Below are positions 43,134 to 51,049 of a stretch of 64,000 bases of DNA, in pieces. The stretch's first letter is position 1. Every line of letters begins with the position of its first letter. Under the pieces are notes generated by a model. The model ran no database searches. It was not told the DNA's origin and saw only the letters and a list, made by a program, of their open reading frames with translations. The position numbers and the translations under genes were made by a program. The DNA comes from Sva-07 sp963698435. Its GTDB lineage: Bacteria; Actinomycetota; Acidimicrobiia; Acidimicrobiales; Ilumatobacteraceae. The DNA is taken from positions 372,001 to 436,000 of the forward strand of contig CAVOQV010000005.1 in NCBI GenBank assembly GCA_963698435.1, read 5' to 3'.

Positions 43134-43520
43134 ATGTCACCGATCGGCACCGCGTTCCGCAGGACCCTGCTCTTCGTCGTCGTCGCCGTCGGCATCGGCG
43201 CGGCGCTGTCGTGGCGGCGCACCCAGACGACCACCCCTGCGCCCACCGAGCCGCCCCAGTGGCCGGACTGGCCGGCACGGACCGACATCGCCGACCCGCC
43301 CCAGCAACCGCGCCCGACGGAGCGAAACGTACCCGAGCAGACCTGGTTGCCGGCCAACGACGACGGCTCCGTGCCCGACGGCCACCCGATCAAGGCCAAG
43401 GAGTCGTCGGGCATCTTCCACGCCCCGGGCGGCCGCTTCTACGAGCGCACGAAGCCCGACCGCTGCTATCCGACTGCCGAAGCCGCTGAGGCGGACGGCT
43501 ACCGTCGGTCGAAGACGTGA
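43134..43520 (+). CDS. Sunset-domain membrane-anchored protein
   Basis: 128 residues from ATG at 43134. One membrane segment (about 11-27) is followed by a Pro/Thr-rich linker and a C-terminal IKAKESSGIFHAPGGRFYER and TKPDRCYPTAEAAEADGYR block, the sunset domain common in Acidimicrobiia and other actinobacteria. It may bind a metal through its single Cys and His. Function unknown. Confidence 0.7.
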   Translation: MSPIGTAFRRTLLFVVVAVGIGAALSWRRTQTTTPAPTEPPQWPDWPARTDIADPPQQPRPTERNVPEQTWLPANDDGSVPDGHPIKAKESSGIFHAPGGRFYERTKPDRCYPTAEAAEADGYRRSKT

Positions 43521-43557
43521 TCGACATCGACCACGCACGAGCCCACAGGAGAACGAC

Positions 43558-43749
43558 ATGAAGGTGAGCGTCGACTTCGACGTGTGCGCATCCACCGGGG
43601 CCTGCATGCAGGTGTGCCCCGAGGTCTTCGAGGTCCGCAGCGACGGCTACCTCTACATCCTCCAGGACGAGCCGGGCGACGACGTGGCCGAGAAGGTCCG
43701 CGAAGCCGCCGACCTGTGCCCGACCGCGGCCATCACGATCGAGGACTGA
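43558..43749 (+). CDS. Small ferredoxin, probably [3Fe-4S]
   Basis: 63 residues. Cys10, Cys16 and Cys54 fit the ligands of a single [3Fe-4S] cluster: the second position of CxxCxxC is Thr (CASTGACMQVCP), and Cys20 is an extra cysteine. This type often serves cytochrome P450s or acts as an electron carrier; no P450 is adjacent. It lies between the sunset-domain gene and pyrF, all close together on the plus strand. Confidence 0.85.
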   Translation: MKVSVDFDVCASTGACMQVCPEVFEVRSDGYLYILQDEPGDDVAEKVREAADLCPTAAITIED

Positions 43750-43756
43750 CACCAAC

Positions 43757-44563
43757 TTGTCGTTCCTCCGCCAACTCGATGCGTCCTGGAACGCATCGGG
43801 TTCGATGCTGTGCGTCGGGCTCGATCCCGATCCCACGCGCATGCCGTTCCCGCTCGACGGCGTTCATGGCGCCACCGAGACGTTCTGCAAGGCGATCATC
43901 GACGCCACCGCCGATCTGGTGTGCGCGTTCAAGCCACAGATCGCCTACTTCGCAAGCCAAGGAGAGGAGCCAGCGCTCGAGCGGATCTGCCGATACGTCC
44001 GCGAGACGTATCCGGACGTGACCCTGATCCTCGATGCCAAGCGCGGCGACATCGGCTCGACCGCCAAGCACTACGCCGAGGAAGCGTTCGGTCGCTACGG
44101 AGCGCACGCGGTCACGGTCAATCCGTACCTGGGCACCGACTCGGTCGCCCCCTACTTCGAGCACGGTGGCGGAGTCATCGCGCTGTGCCGCACGAGCAAC
44201 CCGGGCGGCGACGACCTCCAGTCGCTCGTCGCCGACGGCCAACCGATCTATGCGCACGTGGCCCGCCTCGTCGCCGACGACTGGTCCTCACGCGGCGACT
44301 GCGGCCTCGTCGTCGGAGCCACCTATCCCGCCGAGCTGGCCGACGTTCGAGCGATCGCGCCGAATGTCCCCATCCTCGTGCCGGGCGTCGGCGTCCAAGG
44401 AGGCGACGCCGTCGCCGTGGTCGAACACGGGGCGGCCGCCGACGGGCGCGGCCTGATCGTCAACTCGTCGCGAGCGATTCTCTATGCCAGCGGTGGCGAC
44501 GACTTTGCGGATGCCGCCCGCGCCGAAGCCGAACTCACCGCAGCCTCCCTCCGACTCCGCTGA
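43757..44563 (+). CDS. pyrF: Orotidine 5'-phosphate decarboxylase
   Basis: 268 residues from TTG at 43757, only 7 bp after the ferredoxin. It makes UMP from OMP. ILDAKRGDIGSTA contains the catalytic Lys/Asp network, and the type 2 family features VGLDPDP at the start and LIVNSSRAILYAS near the end are present. The type 2 form is typical of actinobacteria. No other pyr genes are nearby. Confidence 0.93.
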   Translation: MSFLRQLDASWNASGSMLCVGLDPDPTRMPFPLDGVHGATETFCKAIIDATADLVCAFKPQIAYFASQGEEPALERICRYVRETYPDVTLILDAKRGDIGSTAKHYAEEAFGRYGAHAVTVNPYLGTDSVAPYFEHGGGVIALCRTSNPGGDDLQSLVADGQPIYAHVARLVADDWSSRGDCGLVVGATYPAELADVRAIAPNVPILVPGVGVQGGDAVAVVEHGAAADGRGLIVNSSRAILYASGGDDFADAARAEAELTAASLRLR

Positions 44564-44603
44564 TTCCCCGCCACTGCGACGTTGCGATGTGGCGCCGACG
44601 GCC

Positions 44604-46169
44604 TCAGGTGGTGAGGCTGGTGACCTGGACGATGCCGGGGGCGGCGCGGAGCGCGTCGAGCACCTCGGCGGGGACCGGGGCACTCGGGGCAATCAGCATC
44701 ACGGCGGTGTCCGAACCGGTCACACGACTGACGTCCATGTCCGAGATGTTGACCCCGGCGTCACCGAGCAGCGTGCCGACGGTTCCGATGACCCCCGGAC
44801 GGTCGTCGTTCTGGATGACGACCATGTTGTCGACCGGCGGCACGTCGAACGGCGTGTCGTCGATGTTGACGATGCGCTGCGCGGCCTTCGGCCCGGCGAG
44901 CGTGCCCGCGATCGAATGCCCACCGCCGCGCAAGGACAGCAGGTTGACGAAGTCCGCTGACGTCGCCGAGCTGACGTCGCGAACCTCGACACCGTGCTGC
45001 TTCGCGAGCTGTGGCGCATTGACGTAGGTGACCGCCTCGTCGGAGATCGCCCCGAAGAAGCCCTTGAGAACCGCAAGCTCCAGGATCCGGGTGTCGTAGC
45101 CGGCGATCTCGCCCTCGCAGCAGATCTCGAGTTCCGCCGGGAGCCCACCGACGAGTGACACGAACAGACTGCCGAGACGTTCGGCGAGAGGCAGGTAGGG
45201 ACGGATGGTCTCGCTGGCCTCGGCGGCGTTGACATTGACGGCGAACGGCACGAACTCGCCGGCGAGCGCGAGCTGCACCATCGATGCAATCGTGTCGCCG
45301 GCCTTGTCCTGCGCCTCACGCGTGCTCGCACCGAGGTGCGGGGTGACGATCACGGAGTCGATCTCGAACAGTGGCGACTCGGTCATCGGCTCGGTGGAGA
45401 ACACGTCGAGCGCTGCACCGGCGATGATCCCCTCGCGCAGGCACTCGGCGAGATCGGCCTCGTGCACGATGCCACCGCGGGCAACGTTGACGACGCGCAG
45501 GCTGGGCTTGGCCTTGAGGAGCAGGTCACGGTTGATCAACCCGAGCGTCTCTGGCGTCTTGGGGAGATGCACCGTGAGGAAGTCGGATTCGGCCACGACC
45601 TGATCCAGCGCCATCAGCTCGACACCCATCTTCTTGGCGCGATCCTCCGACACGAACGGGTCATAGGCGATGAGCCGCATGCCGAACCCCTTGGCACGAT
45701 CGGCAACGAGCTTGCCGATCCGGCCGAGTCCGACGATGCCGAGGGTCTTGTCGGCGAGTTCGACGCCCTCCCAACGACTGCGCTCCCAGCGGCCCTGCAC
45801 CAACGCGGCATGAGCCTGCGGCACATTTCGCGCCGAGGCCATCAGCAACGCCATGGTGTGTTCCGCTGCCGAGACGATGTTGCTCTGCGGTGCATTGACC
45901 ACCATCACGCCACGGGTGGTCGCTGAATCGACGTCGACGTTGTCGAGGCCGATGCCGGCCCGACCGACGACCATGAGGTCGGTTCCGGCCGCGAGCACGG
46001 CGTCGGTGACGTCGGTTGCGGATCGGATGATCAGGGCGTGAGCGCCCGGCACGGTGCCGAGGAGCTCGTCGGCAGAGAGCCCGAGTTGCACATCGACTTC
46101 GTGGCCGGCCGCGCGGAGGCGATCGAGGCCTCCCTCGGCGATCTCTTCGGTGACCAGGATGCGAGCCAT
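44604..46169 (-). CDS. serA: D-3-phosphoglycerate dehydrogenase, long form with ACT domain
   Basis: 521 residues from ATG at 46169. NAD-dependent first step of serine synthesis. VGRAGIGLDNVDVDSAT is the substrate block, GIVGLGRIGKLVADRAKGFG the Rossmann dinucleotide motif, RGGIVHEADL and HLGASTREAQDKAGD carry catalytic residues. An intervening ASB domain (about 310-440) and a C-terminal ACT domain (about 450-521) make it the actinobacterial type 1 enzyme. It converges with pyrF with 40 bp between. Confidence 0.96.
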   Translation of the reverse strand: MARILVTEEIAEGGLDRLRAAGHEVDVQLGLSADELLGTVPGAHALIIRSATDVTDAVLAAGTDLMVVGRAGIGLDNVDVDSATTRGVMVVNAPQSNIVSAAEHTMALLMASARNVPQAHAALVQGRWERSRWEGVELADKTLGIVGLGRIGKLVADRAKGFGMRLIAYDPFVSEDRAKKMGVELMALDQVVAESDFLTVHLPKTPETLGLINRDLLLKAKPSLRVVNVARGGIVHEADLAECLREGIIAGAALDVFSTEPMTESPLFEIDSVIVTPHLGASTREAQDKAGDTIASMVQLALAGEFVPFAVNVNAAEASETIRPYLPLAERLGSLFVSLVGGLPAELEICCEGEIAGYDTRILELAVLKGFFGAISDEAVTYVNAPQLAKQHGVEVRDVSSATSADFVNLLSLRGGGHSIAGTLAGPKAAQRIVNIDDTPFDVPPVDNMVVIQNDDRPGVIGTVGTLLGDAGVNISDMDVSRVTGSDTAVMLIAPSAPVPAEVLDALRAAPGIVQVTSLTT

Positions 46170-46261
46170 AGACCCTCTGCCTATCGGGCTCAGCATGCCA
46201 CTTCCACGAGGTTTGACGAACCGTTCACGGCCGTTCACGGTCAACCGGTACGTTCTGGGCG

Positions 46262-46387
46262 ATGACGGCCACCGAACGCGCGAACGAGATCGAGCGAGGG
46301 TTCGTGCAACGTGGGGTTCCGCACCTGATCGAGACCGACGACGGCGCCTCGCCCGAACGGGGCCACGCGGACACGGCAGCGACGTGA
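46262..46387 (+). CDS. Short ORF overlapping the GNAT gene
   Basis: 41 codons: MTATERANEIERGFVQRGVPHLI and onward, ending at a TGA that overlaps the GTG of the next gene. The GFVQRGVPHLIE stretch resembles the N-terminus of a longer actinobacterial membrane protein, so this could be a leftover of a larger gene or a coupled leader ORF. Weak evidence. Confidence 0.35.
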   Translation: MTATERANEIERGFVQRGVPHLIETDDGASPERGHADTAAT

Positions 46388-47100
46388 CCGACTCGGCGAT
46401 CACCGTCCGGACGATCTCCACTCGCAGGGAGTTCGACGACCACGATGCCCTGATGCAGCACGTGTGGGGGATGTCGGCACCGCTCGTCACCGTCGAGATG
46501 CTCACAGCGATCGCCCATTCGGGCGGCTACGTCGCTGCAGCGTTCGAGCACGACCGGATGGTCGGCGCATCCGTCGGTTTTCTCGCCGACCACCACGGTG
46601 GTCCGGCCCTGCACAGCCACGTCACCGGGGTCGTCGGCTCGATGCGGCACGCCGGGATCGGTCGGGCGATCAAGCTGCACCAGCGCAGTTGGGCAGCCGA
46701 ACGCGAGCTGGGATGGATCACCTGGACCTTCGACCCACTGGTACGGCGCAACGCCTGGTTCAACATCGCCATCCTCGGCGCCTCCGTCGACGCGTATCTG
46801 CCGTCGTTCTACGGCGAGATGACCGATGCGATCAACGCCGGCGACGAGTCCGACCGACTCCTGATGGCCTGGGACGTGGACTCCCCGGTTCCGATCACAC
46901 CGCTCGACGGCAGTGACGTCGACGATGCGCTGCTCGTCGCAACGCCGACCGACATCGTCGCGCTCCGCCGCACGGACCCATCGGCGGTGAGGACGTGGCG
47001 CCGCGACACTCGCGACGCCCTCACCGCCGCGCTCGACGCGGGCCGGCGCGTGCTCGGATTCACGCGCGACGGCTCCTACGTGATCGGATCGGGATCATGA
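46384..47100 (+). CDS. GNAT-superfamily acyltransferase (COG3375-like)
   Basis: 238 residues from GTG at 46384. AAFEHDRMVGASVGFLAD, VVGSMRHAGIGRAIKLHQR (acyl-CoA pyrophosphate loop) and WITWTFDPLVRRNAWFNIAI mark the family of predicted acyltransferases that sit beside OSBS/NSAR genes. In Geobacillus this partner N-succinylates D-amino acids. It ends 13 bp before the racemase gene here, supporting the same pathway; a role in menaquinone synthesis is less likely for this protein. Confidence 0.8.
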   Translation: MTDSAITVRTISTRREFDDHDALMQHVWGMSAPLVTVEMLTAIAHSGGYVAAAFEHDRMVGASVGFLADHHGGPALHSHVTGVVGSMRHAGIGRAIKLHQRSWAAERELGWITWTFDPLVRRNAWFNIAILGASVDAYLPSFYGEMTDAINAGDESDRLLMAWDVDSPVPITPLDGSDVDDALLVATPTDIVALRRTDPSAVRTWRRDTRDALTAALDAGRRVLGFTRDGSYVIGSGS

Positions 47101-47113
47101 CCGGGACCGTCAC

Positions 47114-48274
47114 ATGAACTGGACCATCGACCGCGTCGAGCTCCGGCGGATCTCCATGCCACTCGTTTCGCCGTTCCGAACGAGCTTCGGGAGCCAGACT
47201 GCGCGGGACATCCTGCTGGTGCGCGTCGACCTCGCCGACGCCTCGGGAGATTCGACCGACACGATCGAGGGTTGGGGCGAGTGCGTGGCACTGTCGGAGC
47301 CGAGCTACTCACCCGAATACGTCGACGGAGCGCAACACGTCATCGTGCACCACCTGCTCCCCCGCCTGCTGGCCGCCGGCCCGATCGATGCCGCTGACGT
47401 CGCACCGACACTGGCGAAGCTGCACGGTCACCCGATGGCCAAGGCCGCGATCGAAATGGCGGTTCTCGATGCCCAACTCAGGGCGACCGGCCAGTCGTTC
47501 GCCTCGTTCCTCGGTGCCGAACGCACCCGCATCCCGAGCGGGGTGAGCGTCGGCATCCACGACTCGACCGACGAGCTGCTCGCTGCCGTGCAGGGCTACA
47601 TCGACGACGGCTACGTCCGCATCAAGCTGAAGATCGAACCGGGCTCGGACATCGAACAGGTCGCTGCGGTGCGCGAGCTGATCGGCCCGGACACGCCGTT
47701 CCAGGTCGACGCGAACACTGCGTACCGCCGCACCGACGGCGCGCATCTCGCCCGCCTCGACGAGTTCGACCTGTTGCTGATCGAGCAGCCGCTGCCCGAG
47801 GACGACATCATCGGCCACGCCCGCCTTGCGGCCGAGGTAGAAACGCCGATCTGCCTCGACGAGTCGCTGGTGTCGGCCGCCGGCACGGCGGACGCGATCG
47901 AACTCGGAGCCTGCGAGATCGCAAACATCAAACCGGGTCGCGTCGGCGGCTATCTGGAAGCGGTGCGCATCCACGACCTGTGCGTTGCCAAGGGAATCCC
48001 GGTGTGGTGCGGCGGCATGCTGGAAACCGGGATCGGACGAGCGGCCAACGCCGCACTGGCCGCGCTGCCGGGTTTCACGCTGCCCGGCGACATCAGCGCG
48101 TCGACACGGTTCTACGCACAGGACATCGTGACCGACCCGATCACGATCACCGACGGCCATGTCACCGTACCGACGGACTCCGGCCTCGGATTCGATCTCG
48201 ACCGCGAGTTCCTCGACTCGGTCACGACGGGCCGCATGGGTATCGACAGGCGCGGTACAGTCACCGAACTATGA
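47114..48274 (+). CDS. OSBS/NSAR-type enolase-superfamily enzyme
   Basis: 386 residues. Catalytic lysines Lys171 and Lys173 (VRIKLKIEPG) and Lys273 (NIKPGRVGG), and metal ligands Asp199 (QVDANTAY), Glu224 (IEQPLP) and Asp249 (CLDESL) are all in register. The family includes o-succinylbenzoate synthase (menaquinone) and N-succinyl-amino-acid racemase; sequence alone rarely separates them. The GNAT neighbour favours racemase activity, though a dual role is possible. It overlaps the SCP2 gene by 4 nt. Confidence 0.85.
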   Translation: MNWTIDRVELRRISMPLVSPFRTSFGSQTARDILLVRVDLADASGDSTDTIEGWGECVALSEPSYSPEYVDGAQHVIVHHLLPRLLAAGPIDAADVAPTLAKLHGHPMAKAAIEMAVLDAQLRATGQSFASFLGAERTRIPSGVSVGIHDSTDELLAAVQGYIDDGYVRIKLKIEPGSDIEQVAAVRELIGPDTPFQVDANTAYRRTDGAHLARLDEFDLLLIEQPLPEDDIIGHARLAAEVETPICLDESLVSAAGTADAIELGACEIANIKPGRVGGYLEAVRIHDLCVAKGIPVWCGGMLETGIGRAANAALAALPGFTLPGDISASTRFYAQDIVTDPITITDGHVTVPTDSGLGFDLDREFLDSVTTGRMGIDRRGTVTEL

Positions 48275-48681
48275 CGCACCCGTTCCTGTCAGATGAGTGG
48301 ATGGCCGCAGCTCACGAGATCCGCGAGAAGTACGCCGACCAGGTTCCGCCGGTGACCACCGTGATCAAGATCAACCAGGTGATCGTCGACGTGCCGTTCG
48401 GTGACGGCGAGGTGAAGAGCTACCTCGACACGTCATCCGGCCATCTCGTGATGGAACTCGGTGAGCTCGACGACGCCGATGCGACCGTCACGACCGACTA
48501 CGACACCGCCAAGGCGATGTTCGTCGACCAGGACCAGGCAATCGCCATGCAGGCGTTCATGGCCGGCAAGATCAAGGTGCAGGGTGACATGATGAAGATG
48601 ATGGCGATGCAGACCGCCATCCCGTCCAACGAGTTCACCGACACCATCGCCGACGAGATCAAGTCGATCACTGCGCCCTGA
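48271..48681 (+). CDS. SCP2 sterol-transfer-family protein
   Basis: 136 residues from ATG at 48271, overlapping the NSAR stop (ATGA). A single SCP2 domain: YLDTSSGHLVMELGE, ADATVTTDYDTAKAMF, and the AFMAGKIKVQGDMMKMMAMQ helix. It probably binds a hydrophobic ligand. Translation coupling with the racemase gene suggests co-regulation rather than shared chemistry. Confidence 0.85.
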   Translation: MTHPFLSDEWMAAAHEIREKYADQVPPVTTVIKINQVIVDVPFGDGEVKSYLDTSSGHLVMELGELDDADATVTTDYDTAKAMFVDQDQAIAMQAFMAGKIKVQGDMMKMMAMQTAIPSNEFTDTIADEIKSITAP

Positions 48682-48713
48682 TCGCGGCCGGGGTCTGAAT
48701 CCTGCCCCAATCG

Positions 48714-49457
48714 TCACACGGAGGTGGCGCAGACGGTGTCGCCACGAGCGATGCTCGACTCACTCGCGACCTCGATGCTGGAGTCGCCGTCGAGATCGAC
48801 CAGCGCTGCGAGCATTCCCCTCACCATGCCGCGGTCGACGGCACAGATCACCGGATGATCCGTCGCCACATCACCGAACGGACAGTGGTCGTTGACGATC
48901 CGGAGCTGGCCGTTGCGTCCTTCGGCGTGTGCAGCGAAACCGTGGGCGGTCAAGGCGTCGGCGACGGACTGCATCGCCGATCGCAGGGAACGTCGCCCCG
49001 TGGAGAGCGCAGCGCCGGTCAGGCCCTCCGCCATCGCCCGGCCGTACTCGGCACCCACCTCCTCGGCGATCATCTCCGCGTCGTCCTGCGGTAGGCGGTC
49101 GAGCGCTCGACCCAGGAGCGACAGCACCAGGTCGTCGCTGCGCACCCGGAACTCGTCGCCGGCCGCATCACCGACGGCGATGTAGCGCTTCGACGGCCGA
49201 CCGGCACCGGCACCGGCCACCTTTCCCGTGACGACTTCGAGATAGCCACCGGCCGCCAACTTGTCGAGGTGGTGCCGGGCGACGTTGGTGTGCACGCCGA
49301 CCTCGACGGCCACCATCGAGGCGGTCACGCCGGTGGACACTGCGTCACCAGGATCGGAGTGCTCCTTGGCGAACAGGTAGATGTCCCGTCGTGTCGGATC
49401 CCCGAAGGCATCGGTGATCGCCGACACCGCGGCCGTGAACGACGGACTCGTGCGCAC
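48714..49457 (-). CDS. SufR-like helix-turn-helix regulator with C-terminal Cys motif
   Basis: 247 residues. A winged helix (about 15-95: DAFGDPTRRDIYLFAKE, HTNVARHHLDKLAAGGYLE) precedes a helical core and a C-terminal NDHCPFGDVATDHPVICAVDRG block whose two cysteines fit an iron-sulfur ligand region like that of SufR repressors. It is divergent, 59 bp away, from mrp, an Fe-S carrier gene; the shared intergenic sequence would hold both promoters. Regulation by cluster state is inferred. Confidence 0.75.
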   Translation of the reverse strand: MRTSPSFTAAVSAITDAFGDPTRRDIYLFAKEHSDPGDAVSTGVTASMVAVEVGVHTNVARHHLDKLAAGGYLEVVTGKVAGAGAGRPSKRYIAVGDAAGDEFRVRSDDLVLSLLGRALDRLPQDDAEMIAEEVGAEYGRAMAEGLTGAALSTGRRSLRSAMQSVADALTAHGFAAHAEGRNGQLRIVNDHCPFGDVATDHPVICAVDRGMVRGMLAALVDLDGDSSIEVASESSIARGDTVCATSV

Positions 49458-49516
49458 ACCGCAATTCTACCTATCCACGTAGTGCAAATTCGCAGGCCCC
49501 TCGCCACAATGAGGAC

Positions 49517-50665
49517 ATGGCCGTCGTGACCGAAGAACAGATCATCGAAGCTCTCCGCCCGGTCGAGGATCCCGAACTCCATCGTTCGATCGTCGATCTC
49601 GGCATGCTGCGTGGCGTCTCGATCCGCGACAACGGCGTCGTCGGCGTGTTGATCGCATTGACCGTTCCCGGTTGTCCACTCAAGAGCGAGATCCAACGGC
49701 GGGTCTCCGACGCGGCGACCGAACTCGACGGCGTCGACTCGATCGACCTCGAGTTCACCGTGATGAGCGACGAGGATCGTGAGAATCTCCGTCGCACGCT
49801 GCACGGCGACGCCGCATCGACCGCTGGTTCGAGCCAAGCGCACGGTCACGCCGAGGGACGCGAGATCCCGTTCTCGAAGAACACCTCGAAGACACGACCA
49901 CTGTTGATCTCCTCCGGCAAGGGTGGCGTGGGCAAGTCGAGCGTGACCACCAATCTTGCGGTGGCCTTGGCCTCGCAGGGCTACTCGGTCGGTGTCGTCG
50001 ATGCCGACATCTACGGCTACTCGATCCCGCGCATGCTCGGCACCGACCGCGAGCCGGTGGTCATCGACGAGATGCTCGTCCCTCCGGCGATGTGGGGCGT
50101 GCGCTGCATCTCGATCGGCTACTTCGTGCCGCAGGGCCAGGCGGTCATCTGGCGCGGCCCGATGCTGCACAAGGCGCTCGAACAGTTCCTCACCGATGTG
50201 TTCTGGGACGAGCCCGACTTCCTGCTCGTCGACATGCCCCCCGGCACGGGAGACATCGCGCTGTCGTTGGCGCAGTACCTGCCGCGTGGCGAAGTGTTCG
50301 TCGTCACGACCCCGCAGCCCGCGGCGCAGAAGGTGGCGTCGCTGTCGGCAGCAATGGCCGCCAAGGTCAACCTGCCCGTGCGGGGTGTCATCGAGAACAT
50401 GTCGTGGTTCACGGGCGACGACGGGAAGCGGTACGAGATCTTCGGGTCCGGCGGCGGCGAGTTGCTCGCCCAGGAGCTCGAGGTGCCCCTCCTCGGCAAG
50501 CTCCCGCTCGTGCCCGAGCTTCGTGAAGGCGGCGACAACGGACGTCCGATCACCGCGGTCGACCCCGAGTCCGAGGCGGCGCAGATGTTCCAGGACATCG
50601 CCACGAAGATCGCCGTCGACATGAAGCCGAAGAAGGTCTTCTCCGAGAAGCTCAAGATCCTCTGA
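49517..50665 (+). CDS. mrp: Mrp/ApbC iron-sulfur cluster carrier ATPase
   Basis: 382 residues. N-terminal MIP18/DUF59 domain (about 5-85: LRPVEDPELHRSIVDLGM with PGCPLKSEI), then the P-loop SSGKGGVGKSSV at about 131-142 with a deviant Walker A, and DADIYGYSIP and VDMPPGTGD. The CxxC of this family is not seen in the C-terminal part, which is unusual. It assembles or carries [4Fe-4S] clusters. Divergent from the SufR-like regulator. Confidence 0.93.
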   Translation: MAVVTEEQIIEALRPVEDPELHRSIVDLGMLRGVSIRDNGVVGVLIALTVPGCPLKSEIQRRVSDAATELDGVDSIDLEFTVMSDEDRENLRRTLHGDAASTAGSSQAHGHAEGREIPFSKNTSKTRPLLISSGKGGVGKSSVTTNLAVALASQGYSVGVVDADIYGYSIPRMLGTDREPVVIDEMLVPPAMWGVRCISIGYFVPQGQAVIWRGPMLHKALEQFLTDVFWDEPDFLLVDMPPGTGDIALSLAQYLPRGEVFVVTTPQPAAQKVASLSAAMAAKVNLPVRGVIENMSWFTGDDGKRYEIFGSGGGELLAQELEVPLLGKLPLVPELREGGDNGRPITAVDPESEAAQMFQDIATKIAVDMKPKKVFSEKLKIL

Positions 50666-50672
50666 GACCCGC

Positions 50673-50699
50673 TGCATCTGGGGCCAGAGCCCAGATGCA
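50673..50699. terminator. Perfect 10-bp hairpin after mrp
   Basis: Arms TGCATCTGGG (50673-50682) and CCCAGATGCA (50690-50699) with a 7-nt loop, 8 bp after the mrp stop. There is no U-run, so it is a weak or factor-assisted terminator; it may also protect the mrp mRNA 3' end. Confidence 0.6.
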
Positions 50700-50710
50700 A
50701 CACTTCGCTG

Positions 50711-51049
50711 ATGGACGTCGTGCCGCGCTACAAGTTCGAAGCGATGGTCGCTGACGCGCTCGACGACCTCCCCGACGAACTGGTGCACGTGCTCGACAAC
50801 GTCGTGGTGCAAGTGGTCGACCGGAACCCAGACGAACCGAGCTTGCTCGGCCTGTACGAAGGCGTGCCGCACACCGAGCGCACAGGCCACGAGGGGCCCG
50901 ACGTGGTGTCGATCTACCGATTCGCGCTCTGTGAGATGTGCGACGACATCGACGACCTCGCCGAGGAGGTCTACGTGACCGTCATCCACGAGGTCGCCCA
51001 CGCCGCCGGCATCGACGACGACCGGCTCCACCAACTCGGCTGGGGATGA
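50711..51049 (+). CDS. Zincin-like metallopeptidase-family protein
   Basis: 112 residues. TVIHEVAHAAGIDDDRLHQLGW holds the HExxH zinc site with a third ligand (Asp or His) to its right, split here as HEVAHAAG and DDDRLHQLGW. This small family (zincin_1/DUF1025) is of unknown role. Its stop overlaps the start of the PolA-like gene (ATGA), so the two are coupled. Confidence 0.85.
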   Translation: MDVVPRYKFEAMVADALDDLPDELVHVLDNVVVQVVDRNPDEPSLLGLYEGVPHTERTGHEGPDVVSIYRFALCEMCDDIDDLAEEVYVTVIHEVAHAAGIDDDRLHQLGWG

